From contig NW_002060948.1 of the NCBI RefSeq assembly GCF_000150275.1, positions 73,066-137,065 of the forward strand: a DNA stretch of 64,000 nucleotides. Direction: 5' to 3'. The stretch is from Trichoplax adhaerens. Lineage: Eukaryota > Placozoa > Uniplacotomia > Trichoplacea > Trichoplacidae. The notes under the pieces were generated by a model. The model was not told where the DNA came from. It searched no databases and saw only the letters and a list, made by a program, of their open reading frames with translations. The first letter of the stretch is position 1. Every line of letters begins with the position of its first letter. Shown here one piece after another: positions 53,701 through 64,000 of this stretch. The translations under genes and the position numbers were made by a program.

Positions 53701-55048
53701 ATGAGAATGTATTCTATTTTGACATTAAGCAACATTAAATTTACTAATAGTTAAGGATCATAGTAAATTTGTGATCATTCTGATAAATGCAATAGTGGAT
53801 CAATTCGAATCCAAACGTATGATGTTCGTATACAATATTATTCTTGAGATGGCGTTGCAGTATGGCACTGATCTGTGTCAATGACCGAGGATATTTTGAT
53901 GTGCTTAATTAGCGTTGTTTTAGAGTATCAAGAATATTGAAATATAAATCTATGCTATAGCTATTAGAAGAACAGCAAGCATTACATCACAATTTCATGA
54001 AGATTAATTAATATTTATAGTATCCATTTATGATGGTATTTTCGAGATGGCATTCTATTTCGAAATTCAGTAACATTAGATTTACTAATAGTTCAGGATC
54101 ATAGTGAAATTACGACCATTCTGTTAAATGTAATATTAGATCAATTCGTAATCTAAATGTATGATATTCGCGTACAATATTATTCTAGAGAAGGAGTTGT
54201 AGCATGGTTTTGATTTGTATCAAATGATTGAAGATACTATTGATTCACTTAATGAGCTTTGTTTTGGAGCGTCAAAAATATTGAAATATAAACCTACATT
54301 ATAGCTATTAGAAGAGTCGTGAGAATTATCACAGTTTCGTAGAGATTAATACCCTAAAAAAATGAGTTAGTAAAAACACTTTGGCTAGGAATAGCAGAAT
54401 AATCCTTTTACTAATTTCTTTACAGATTCTTGAATTATTCCATGGATCCAACCAAGATTTCTGCCTCATCTACTTTCACTGTCTTTACCTTTGTCAGTCG
54501 TAATCCTGTTGGACGCTATCTTGCTTGGGATTATTTCCGTGAAAATCAAGCTTTCATCAAGCAAAGGTAATAAGTTACTAAAGTTTATATTCAATGCGAT
54601 CATATATCCTAATTTGTTATCAAGGCATTAATAACTTACGCTCTCTTTTGACTCCATTCAGGTATGGATCAACAAGAACTTTATTAAGTATTGTCACCCA
54701 ATACTTTAATGATCAATTCAGGCTAGACGAGGTAAGTTTTCTGATATGAATCATTGATCTAATCAATGTTAATTTGACATAAAGCCGATCTATGACGAAA
54801 ATTCTTTAATTCAGTCATGCTACAAGAATAATATAGGCCATTCAGCGATCGGTGCAACCTTCTCTAATTCTATGTTTCCAAATCATTTCCTATAATATCT
54901 CTAGGTCAGGAAATATATTGCTGCCTATCCGGAAACAACATTAGCCGCTAAAGCTACAGAAAATGGCATCATTGCTCGTATCCAAAACAATATGCGATAC
55001 TTGACTGATTTCGAGTCAAAAATGAGTACTTGGTTTTCACAAAATTAA
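44739..55048 (+). CDS. Aminopeptidase N-like M1 metallopeptidase, copy B (21 exons)
   Basis: Type II membrane zinc aminopeptidase, 976 aa. Exons: 44739-45433, 48604-48788, 48948-49036, 49151-49271, 49405-49559, 49650-49763, 49854-49976, 50114-50179, 50815-50880, 51066-51190, 51404-51472, 51729-51808, 51894-52024, 52173-52228, 52342-52489, 52956-53029, 53173-53283, 53459-53626, 54426-54566, 54662-54731, 54905-55048. The membrane segment is at about 29-50 ([20 protein letters not shown]). A long mucin-like Thr/Ala/Pro stalk (about 55-100, repeated ATT/TTKA motifs) follows, longer than in A or C. The catalytic set is canonical: GAMEN 374-378, HELAH 410-414, Glu433 (LNEAFANF) and Tyr492 ([10 protein letters not shown]). 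Exon borders match copy A except that A's exon 10 is split in two here (51066-51190 and 51404-51472). Intron 1 is 3.2 kb. AATAAA lies 16 nt after the stop. Confidence 0.94.
53681..54355. repeat. ~340-bp tandem duplication in copy B intron 18
   Basis: Two head-to-tail copies start at about 53681 and 54021. Both carry GATGG.ATTT..GA.ATG, AACATTA.ATTTACTAATAG, GATCAATTCG, GCGTACAATATTATTCT-like sequence and TATAGCTATTAGAAGA. They fill most of the 800-bp intron. Confidence 0.8.
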
Positions 55049-55063
55049 GATGGCAATGTGATT

Positions 55064-55069
55064 AATAAA
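55064..55069 (+). terminator. Poly(A) signal for aminopeptidase copy B
   Basis: AATAAA lies 16 nt downstream of the stop codon, implying a very short 3'UTR. Confidence 0.55.
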
Positions 55070-55695
55070 AAGGAAACAGTGAATAATCGATCATTTTCAC
55101 TAGTAACACTAATAATATAAATGGTAGATTAAATTAAAAGTTTTACTTAGTATCAAGCGGGCCATCATTTAAAAATGCTGTAGAAAATAGAGTGTTTGGT
55201 AATATATTGATAATTTTAAATATTTTATGTTAGCTTATTGGGCGACTTCATCAGTATTGATCTAAGCTTATGCACCGCATAACTATTATATTTTGCCAAT
55301 ATGCAATTTGCAGTCTTCTCTATAGTCAAGGCGAGCTACAATAATCAATTCTAGCAATGATATGCTGAAATCGGTACTAAGACTTCATGGTGTAATGTTA
55401 TTTTAGTTTAACTTTTAATCACGGCAATATTCAAGTATTGATCATGATAAAATAGCAAATGGATTGTTTAAGAATAGTTCAGCTCATTTTTTATTTGGTA
55501 TGATTTCCAAACCTAGACCATAAGATGTTAGTTAACCGTAGTACCTCTTTCGCTAGATTCGGTTATTTGCAATGATGAAAACTCGGTTGTACCACAATTT
55601 CATCGTTGTTGTCGGTAATTGTTGTATTTTTACCCCATCGATTGTAGGAATAAAATGATCTTTTAGAGCTAAAAATACAGGGTGTTGGTTTCTTA

Positions 55696-55910
55696 TTCTT
55701 CTTTATTTCTTCAAAATAACACTAATATATCACAAGACATAGCGCCAAAGCTAATTGCTTTAAACATGAGTAGATAATTATCTCACTATCAGATTACTAA
55801 CTATCTTACTGTATTAGCTACTTTTTCTCCCTCATTTCCTCAAAATAGCACTACTATATCACTAAGATCAATTACCTTTAACATGAACAGATGATTTTAT
55901 TTCACTATCG
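55696..55910. repeat. ~137-bp tandem duplication
   Basis: Two adjacent copies share TT.CTTCAAAATA.CACTA.TATATCAC, a CTTTAA.CATGA.(T/C)AGAT block and TCACTATC.GAT. The second copy lacks a short internal part. Confidence 0.6.
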
Positions 55911-58326
55911 GATATCTGATGCTGTAGTTGAAGATTAACAGTGATCGTATGATTTATAGTTTTGTAAAGAAATTCAATCTAATAAGCAATAAGATGGAAT
56001 CAAAGCATGAAGTTATTCAATGATTATAAAATTGACTATATTGAAATATACCATCCTAAAAAATGATGATTCACTAAATTTAATGAGGTGCTGCTAACTA
56101 ATTTTAGGAGTGCTATAGGGATGTCCAGGATGGACTTATTGATTGCTTATTATAATATTGCTTATTAGTATACGATCAATTAGCCGACGAGTTAACTTTA
56201 AAATACAGCGGTCAGACATGAACTACTGAGCTTAATTATCTTAAAACCGATGCTATCAAATGCAAATAGTATGGCGATATTGAAGTTATAATAGTAGTAA
56301 AATATTGATGATGCATCATAAGCCATGACTGCAAGCCTTAGCATAGAAATTTAAAATCTTTCGCATTCAGCGAGTAAATGAATTGTTTATTATTCGCAAA
56401 TAGTCATCAACCTATCGATCTAACGATAATAGAAATCTTTAAAATGATTCGAGAATCGAGAAAAAATAACCGGTATTCTATTCTTTTAAGGTATTAAACT
56501 AAATAGAGCAACAATTATGTAATATTATAGCCTCGCTTGACATGTGATAAAGTAAGAAGTGAAAGATTCAATTTAGCCGTAAGTAAGATCAGTTTTAGTG
56601 ATGTCGAAAGTGAAGAATAATAAATGTACTCGCAATTAATAAAATATTAGCGAACCTTAATTATAATCTGTAAAGCATAGGCTAGAACGGAAGTAATGCT
56701 ATAAATGAAATACTACTTTTCTGTTACGTAGCTAATGGAAATTTGGAATAGTAGATTAGTGTCTGCTTTTTAAGTATAAATTAAGCAACAGTAATAAACT
56801 TTTAATTCGATTTAAGAAAGGAAAGAATAGGATCATTCAGTGTAAGAAACTAGAGAGATCTCTTGATTAGCTATAGCAAATTGAGTATTTACATATCACA
56901 TTGATGCTTAAATTATCAATGTTACTGCTGCTTGCTCCTATAGTAGCCTATAGAAGGGCTCTATCTAATAGGTGTTTTCTCAACTGGGCTTGTTAAATGT
57001 TAATTAGATAGAACTTTATTTAAAACAGTAACGACGGCATGAAAACTGTATAGAGTTGATGGAGAAGCTGTTTAAATAGGACGGAACGTGTCGTTACCCA
57101 AATGGAAAAATGTACTTAAATAAATGAAGAATAGCGGTCGAGTAGTGCATTTCAGTTAGACAAAGCTATAATAAAATGACTGTTACTAAATTATATATAA
57201 TCTACTAGTATAGCAATTAAGAATATTGGAAATAACTAGCTGTATCAGTTCTTTCGTGCACAAACTTCAAATAATTCAGGTACCGGTATCAATTACTTTG
57301 AAATGAAATTGGCACAAAAGCAATCGTTAAAAACTATTAACACCTAAAAGATTTCTTTACAATGAATTAAACATATCGTTTTACAGTAAGTTTCCTATTG
57401 TCATTTAAAAATCAACTAAAAGTTAATTGCCCATGCGATTAATTAAATAAGAATCATAGCGTTAATTGAAAGTTTTTACATGATATAAATAGCTTAATAG
57501 ACAATTTTATCTACCGATACTGAAATTTAATAGTCTACAAACGCAGAAAAATATGGAAATGATTTGTTATAAATTGTGCAATTAAAAATTAGCCAGATTA
57601 AAATATAATTCAAGAGCAATTGAAAAGTCCTTCATAATTGGCTCAACTAATACAGGAGTTCTCGATAAATTAATTATTAAAAGCTTATGCTCCAATTCAT
57701 GCTAAAGTGAACAGTATTGGTTGTGAATTGAAAGAATAGCAACATCCTAGAATAGATAGATTTATAAGTGGACACTTATCAGTCAACATCCACCATTTAC
57801 GTTGAAAATCAATGTACTATAAGTTAGGAGAATAAATTTAAGTGATAATTAAAGTAGAAATTGGCAATTCTGACAATGATAAATTAGAAGAGTAAATTTA
57901 TAACGTTGATCGACCGATATCTTGATTTATATGTGGCAAGAATGAACGGTAGGACTTGCCCTAAGGCGTTCTAGTCATAATAGGTGTTCATACGAGTATA
58001 GTAGCTCTAAAGGCGGACCGATTGAATTTGTAACATATGAATTGACTAGACACCTGATCAAACAGTTCATTAATTATGCTTATTAAGAGTATAATTGATT
58101 ATTTGATTGCGTAAACTATATAACGAAAAACTCTACACTTATATTAAAAATAAGTATTGTTCATCGCGTTTACTTTGATCACTGCTGAATTTACGACAAA
58201 TAAAAATTAAAATTGCTACTATGCAACCTGGAATAATGTCAATTTTTAACCAAACGGTTTAATAATTTCCATGATCATGTTGACATAAGCCATTGTTGGC
58301 CTGGCTTAGTTATAGAATCAATTCGG

Positions 58327-58336
58327 TATATATAAA
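58327..58336 (+). promoter_or_regulatory. Candidate TATA element of copy C
   Basis: TATATATAAA about 80 bp upstream of the ATG at 58416. The base composition makes chance matches common, so the call rests on position only. Confidence 0.25.
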
Positions 58337-58415
58337 TTGGTTAACTTAATATCGTAAATTATTGTCATTCTTCCTTGCTGATGGGGGGTGTGCGTGAAAG
58401 TAGTTGAAGTTGATC

Positions 58416-61400
58416 ATGTCTGAAAAGAATCATCCTTCATATCATGAAAATGATCATGCTGAGAAACAAAATGGCATATATTGCAGTCTTGTTAATTTGG
58501 TTACTTTTATTGCAGTTTGTGTCATCCTTATCGTTACAGTTGGCCTGATTACAGGATTAATAAGTCATCGAATTATAGTCAAATCAACACCTATATCCTC
58601 TACCGTTAGGCATACAACTCCTACCATGATACCTACAACACTAACAGGACCTAAATATAGTCAGTTAAGTAATCCACGCTTACCAAATACCGTTCGACCG
58701 TTGAATTATACATTCCAACTTGATCTCGATATGAATCAATTCAAGATTAATGGTATTAATGTCATTGAAATTAATGTTACGTCTACGACGAATATCATTC
58801 TTGTCCATGCTGATGGGCTAACCATGTTGGCAGCGCCACAAGTGGCTAACCATGCTAATTTCAACACAAATTCTACAAATTTTGTAGTCGCTGATCATGG
58901 CACTTATGCCAAGAATAGTTATTACTACGTGGTATTACGAGAGAATTTAGCTATTGGAGTATATTATATCAAGTTTAATTATGTTGCAGCTATATCTTCC
59001 GGTCTTTTTGGACTTTACAAATATCAGTATACAAGAGCTTTCGATCATGAAGTCATGTAAGTGATTGGAATCCTAATAATTTCAATTCCTAATACGATAG
59101 ATTGACTACCAATTCTAATCCAATCGATATTCTAATTGTAGCAGATATTTTATTCTGCTATAATCAATATATTCCATTTCTATCTTGATTTTTAATTTGA
59201 AATATTATGGGCGTCTTGAATGATATGTGACCGCACATGATAGCTGGGGTATAGCTAGCCAACTTGAGGCCTCCTATGCAAGGCAAGTTTTGCCATGCTT
59301 TGATGAACCAGCATTAAAAGCAAGATTTACTGCAACTATCATTATACCCAATAATTATACAACACGATGGAATATGCCTCTACTGAAGAAGGAAGCTATG
59401 GCTAACAATAAGAATCGCTACCAGTTTGGCAGTATGTGCTACTTATAAATAGTTACTTGAATTAGTCTAGAACGACAGCAGCATGAGATATTATTGACCA
59501 CATTTAAGCTATTTAGAAGTGATATAATACATTAACTCTTTCAAATCTATACTTTTTATATTTTAGCTACAGTTACTAGATCTACTTTTAACTGGAATAA
59601 CCATTTAAAATGATCTTTCTGCCGTAATTTATTCTGCTATTGGTAAATAAGTGAATTCTTCTTAGAGCTTTTGATATGCTAATATCATTGCGAATAATTA
59701 CTATATTTACTCTAACGAAGATTACAATCATGAATCATTTTTTGCTGCAATTTATTTTGATTTTACGAAAAAATCATCTTATCTTAGTGGCCTTCACTAC
59801 CTTACCTACTTTAATTAGGAGAATGATATACAAGAGGAATATTTCCTAATGTAGTTCGCAATATTTTAACTGATCCATTGATTTCATTCAAGCAACTTTG
59901 GTCATACCAACACATTTGCTGGCATTTACCATATTTACTCGTCTGAAATATTCACGTAAAATAATGATTTCATTATCTTAAATTAATACATTAACTATTT
60001 AATTTCAGCAACACTGGTTATGTCGACATATTTGCTGGCATTTACCGTTGACAATTTTGACTTTGTAGAAGGCAGAACTGCACGTAATACTCGAGTAAGA
60101 AAACTTCATTACGATTGCATTTCTATTAGATTAAGAATAAATGTATAATTTCAAGCTAATTTGATGTTCTTTTTCGAAAATGAGTATATTTATCACCTTA
60201 ATTAATAGCCATCTTTTCTTAACATTAAAAGATTAGGGTATATGCTCGCGAATCGGTCAAAAACGATACTTACTTCGCCTTAGGAGTTGCCACAAATATG
60301 ACGGAATTCTTTGAAAATTTACTAGCTATTCCATACCCTTTGCCTAAACAAGGTGCTGGATTATCCTAACTTAATAGTTTTATAAAGAGATCATCTTGCA
60401 ATTGCTAGATAATTTAGCATCCAAGCCATTATTGACTTTTTAGAAATCCTGATAGTGATTAAAATATTAATACTAATGTTGAATTGAATTAATATCAACA
60501 AGCATGTGTTCGAGATAGTTATACATATGTTAAGCATAGGGATAATGGATGTTTTTAACGAATACAGACCATGTCGCTATTCCTGCATTTTCGTTTACTG
60601 GTATGGAAAATTGGGGGTTATGTCTTTATCGGGAGCAATTTATAATTTATAATTACTATTTGACGACGTTAACTTTCAAAAGAGCGATTGCAACGACCAT
60701 TACTAACGAAATAGCTCATATGGTAATTGAATATTACACTATTCTAATTAAATCTATTTCGCAATATTAGTAATCTTTAGATGTATATATTTGTAATAAC
60801 AATACGTTTATGTTATACACATCTAATAATTTAATAATTTAAAATTATTAGTAATGTAAATGCATGATAGAATCGTTCAGTGTTGCTTATCTTTCTTTCG
60901 TTTTACGCTTTTTTAAATCTAGTGGTTTGGTAATTTGGTGACAATGACATTTTGGAATCATTTATGGACCAAGGAAGGAATGGCTACATTCTTGTCCTCT
61001 TACGCTGCTAATACTTACTTACCATCTATGAAATTGGTTAGAATGAATTTTTTGTTATCATTGATTAGTCTATTCTGAGATATCCAAGGATAATTTTAAC
61101 TATCTTTGCTACAAAATGTTATTTTATAAAATAAAATCTTAATTTTCTGGTGTTGACGATTAATAATCTATGTGTAGATGGAATTCTTTACTGTTGATGA
61201 ACTACGAAATGGTCTTGTTATTGACTCTTCTGCTTCTCATCCCCTTGTGCCTCCTGCTCAATATGGCCCTTTCTTTGATGTAATAACATACTCAAAGGTA
61301 TTTACAAGAGAATATAATGTACAATCTCTCCGTAGACTTTGCCGATAATATTAAGTTGGCTTGTGCTATCATACAGTTCATTTAGAATATTTTCAATGGT

Positions 61401-64000
61401 AATGTCTTACTAAATTACCTTGCCAATGGTTAAAAAGTAAAGAAAAAACTAATTTCTTGCACCAAACTCTTACAATAGATCTTTATTCATAATTAAATTT
61501 ACTTACCAATGCAAAACGCCTTGTGTTTAGGAATAAAATTAAAATTTCAGACTAAAATATGGTAATTCTTTTCCATTTTGTTTTGGCAAGGGTGGTTCAA
61601 TTTTTCGTATGATACATAATTATGTGGGAAACGACGATTTCGTAGCCAGTTTAAAGGTTTGTAATATGGCAGCTTTTGCTATCTTCTAGATAATTTCATG
61701 TAAATTCGTTTATTATTAGCTGTTATTAAATCTCGATATTTCATTATTAATCTTATCGGAAATTGTATGCTCATTCTGTTTATTTCTGATCTGATCTAGC
61801 ATTACTTAACCAAGTTCAGCTATAAAACAGCTATTACAGAGCAACTTTTTGCTGTTATGACTACGGTTAGATGATTTTTCAAATCTAAATATTAACAAGT
61901 AACGAAGTTCTTCGCTTTCTAGTTATAATCGTTCACTATGTAACACGAAAGAATAACAAATTCAATTTGAATATCATTAACCGTTGCTAGACTATCAACA
62001 AGTTTAATGTCAGTAATTATTTCGACTGTTGGGTCTATCAAATGGGTTATCCATTGGTCACAGTAACACGCGATTCAAGCAATACTAATGGCGGAATAGT
62101 CAATCAGGCTCGGTACTTGTCCAACACGAATGCTAACCCTTCAGTTGATAATCCTACATCTCCGTACAAATCAACATGTGGGTGAGTAAATTAAAGTTTT
62201 TATATTTGTCATGGGTGATCTAGTTGTTCTACGGTATCTTATGGGTAATTAATGTTATTGACGTAAATATATTTTCTTTAGCTATAAATGGAATATTCCC
62301 ATCACTTATGTAACAAGTAATAACCCTACAACTACAATGAAAGCGAATTTTTACAAAAATACCAGTTAGTATTACAATAATATCAAAATTAAGCTGTACA
62401 ACTGTTAGTTAATCGTTTGTCTACTGGTATATGGTTAAGGAATTTTATAAATTTTTCTAATAAAATAAATACATCAGTTATAGTTATACTGTCCAACTCT
62501 GTTAGGCAATCTCCAAATATCTTGGCCGAATAATACCTGGATTAAAGCTAATATTGATCAGATTGGTTTTTATCGTGTAAACTATGATTTATCCAACTGG
62601 GATGCGCTAGCGACTGCTTTACAAATAGATCATTCCGTAAGGGTTTCTAAGATAAATTTATATATGGATGAGAATCGCCTTTACGATACGATATTTAATA
62701 AAGTAATGTGATAATACTCGATCACGAATATTCCAAATTGTAGAAAATTAGAACTTTATTAGATCTAATACAAAGACTAGCTACACACAGCTCTATTCTA
62801 GCCGAATACGACTACTGAAAGACTTCTAGAAAGAACAATAAGATAATCTAATGTCTCCTACTTTTATACTCTCCGTAGCCTTCGCAGCTACAATCAGCAT
62901 AGCAGCATTCTACTATAATTTACACTTAGTCAAATTATTATTAGTAACAATATTTTACTGCGGACCATCATTAATCGGATATAAAAACAACTACAGTATT
63001 TCCGTAGATATTATTCTTAGTAGGCAAAGTACGGGAAACTAAGCATATCCTAATATAAGAATTACAGTTCTATTTTTACTTCAAGCCTTAATAGTAACTT
63101 AATGACACCTTACCATATATAGTCATCTGTACTGTAGCATAGAATCTACCATTACAGTCCATAGTAGTGAACTACTAAATACGTCTTAAGATAAATATAG
63201 AAAGTTGCGCTTCCGTACATCTTACTAAACATAGCTAATAGTCTACAATCACAATACTAAGTTTCGTTATAAGTAATTACTCAATTCTAGCTAATATATT
63301 TTAGTCATGTGCAAGCCATTACAATTAGACGTAATTGTGTAGAATATTTGCAAAAAAATTAAAATTCTACAGTTAATTATTATTTGCGACTACAAATATT
63401 TATTTTTAGGTATTATCCAATTTAGATATTGCTAGCTTATTGGATGATGCTTTCCAGTTTGCGGCGTAAGATAATTAAACTTTTATACGGCAAAATTTTC
63501 GCAAAATGCAGAATAGCATCAGTAGTAGAATCGTACTCACGTATATTCTAGACTTACAGCTATTTAAAATATATTATTTTTTATTACTTTACTGTTACTC
63601 GCAAGTTAATTGTTAATAGTTCGTTTGATGATGTACACGTAATGCTTCAATTTATCACTTTAGAAATGATATGGTTGATTATATGGCTCCTCTTAATTTG
63701 ACCAAGTACTTAAGCAAAGAAATAGATTTCTTACCTTGGCATACGGCTAACAAGCATCTAGATACTATAGGTGGGCGCCTCGCTGGTAGTAGCTATTATC
63801 AAGACTATATTGTAAGTTTACCTGATGATTTATCCTTTTCCTGAGCATAGAACAATCGAAAAAATATTGCTCATGAAAGGTTATCTGGTATAAAGTATTA
63901 CCTTGACTAACTACCAAGCTGATAACTAATATGGCCTATAAAGTAATCTGAAGTTTACGATTATCTTCGCTAATTTATTAGCAATATCACCTCCAAATTT
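58416..64000 (+). CDS. Aminopeptidase N-like M1 protein, copy C, zinc motif altered (3' partial)
   Basis: First 14 exons of a third tandem copy; it runs off the window after 722 codons. Exons: 58416-59056, 59244-59431, 60009-60094, 60232-60352, 60568-60722, 60923-61036, 61178-61297, 61591-61656, 61800-61865, 61991-62181, 62282-62364, 62506-62636, 63410-63465, 63664-63811. Architecture equals A and B: short tail, membrane segment (VTFIAVCVILIVTVGLITGL), Thr-rich stalk, then the M1 ectodomain with [13 protein letters not shown]. The active site differs. GAMEN is TGMEN (356-360) and the zinc motif is NEIAH (392-396), with Asn for the first His ligand. The third ligand Glu415 (KEGMATF) and Tyr473 remain. 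Every exon is open and in phase, so this looks like a retained pseudoenzyme rather than a pseudogene. The family's usual activity should be lost or severely reduced. The first true ATG is at 58416. The donor after exon 4 (GTGCTG) is unusual. Confidence 0.88.
59567..59595 (+). repeat. Decayed exon 3 copy 1 in copy C intron 2
   Basis: TTTTAG followed by CTACAGTTACTAGATC resembles the acceptor and first codons of exon 3 (TTTCAG, CAACACTGGTTATG). In exon 3 phase it reads TTVTRSTFNW, against TTLVMSTYLLA in the real exon. The similarity is short and weak. Confidence 0.4.
59893..59940 (+). repeat. Decayed exon 3 copy 2 in copy C intron 2
   Basis: It lies 116 bp upstream of the functional exon 3. 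CAACTTTGGTCATACC and CACATTTGCTGGCATTTACC match the start of exon 3 closely. In phase it reads TTLVIPTHLLAFT, against TTLVMSTYLLAFT. Downstream the similarity stops, and there is no GT donor at the expected place. It is probably a non-functional partial exon duplication. Confidence 0.7.
62740..63330. other. G-poor anomalous segment inside copy C intron 12
   Basis: The 773-bp intron between exons 12 and 13 contains a stretch rich in CTA, TAC and ACT and poor in G on the plus strand, unlike the neighbouring introns. A 63-codon open frame from ATG 62851 encodes a hydrophobic peptide with two possible membrane stretches. I do not recognise it. It could be an organelle-derived or transposon-derived insertion. 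Confidence 0.3.

Larger units (their letters stand above)
55049..58415. other. Spacer between aminopeptidase copies B and C
   Basis: 3.4 kb, AT-rich. It contains the copy B poly(A) signal and a two-copy ~137-bp tandem duplication (55696-55910). No open frame with a recognisable product was seen. A TATATATAAA lies about 80 bp before the copy C start. Confidence 0.5.

Overview
The window is eukaryotic nuclear DNA. It is strongly AT-rich and dense in genes built from many small exons with short canonical GT-AG introns, mostly about 60-400 bp. The gene families (SCFD1/Sly1, PDCD2, ZFYVE19/ANCHR, MRPL40, TTLL5, membrane aminopeptidase N, PI-PLC X-domain) and the nearly vertebrate-like intron density point to an early-branching animal. 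A placozoan (Trichoplax/Hoilungia type) is my best guess. That is inference from style and family content, not from a search.

Left part (1-23.7 kb): housekeeping genes. SCFD1 (+, 25 exons, 1504-6242) is tail-to-tail with PDCD2 (-, 3 exons, 6485-8146). ZFYVE19 (+, 10 exons, 9789-12895) is tail-to-tail, only 59 bp apart, with intronless MRPL40 (-, 12955-13506). TTLL5 (+, 35 exons, 15077-23656) follows. Two blocks rich in TACTGTAC palindromes (about 270-1260 and 13560-14960) lie just 5' of SCFD1 and in the divergent MRPL40/TTLL5 gap. I assembled the exons by homology to the families and by splice phase. The summed lengths of SCFD1 (649 aa), ZFYVE19 (375 aa), TTLL5 (1067 aa) and PDCD2 (389 aa) all close in frame.

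Right part (26.8-64 kb): a tandem cluster of type II membrane M1 aminopeptidase (aminopeptidase N-like) genes, all on +. Copy A (26832-36121, 20 exons, 950 aa) and copy B (44739-55048, 21 exons, 976 aa) keep the full GAMEN/HExxH-18-E/Tyr catalytic set. Copy C (58416 to beyond the window end) keeps the architecture but has Asn in place of the first zinc-binding His (NEIAH) and TGMEN in place of GAMEN, so it looks like a pseudoenzyme. Between A and B lies a fourth, heavily altered copy of which only the N-terminal exons remain (37960-39989). It is followed directly by a large single-exon PI-PLC X-domain gene (40137-41834).

The most notable observation is that the remaining M1 exons and the PLC exon are phase-compatible at every junction. 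Together they would encode one open 869-aa type II membrane protein with an M1-derived N-terminus and a C-terminal PI-PLC X domain, a candidate new chimeric gene. Other unusual items are decayed extra copies of exon 3 inside an intron of copy C, several 140-340 bp tandem duplications in introns and spacers, and a ZFYVE19 intron minisatellite whose units each carry a copy of the splice acceptor.
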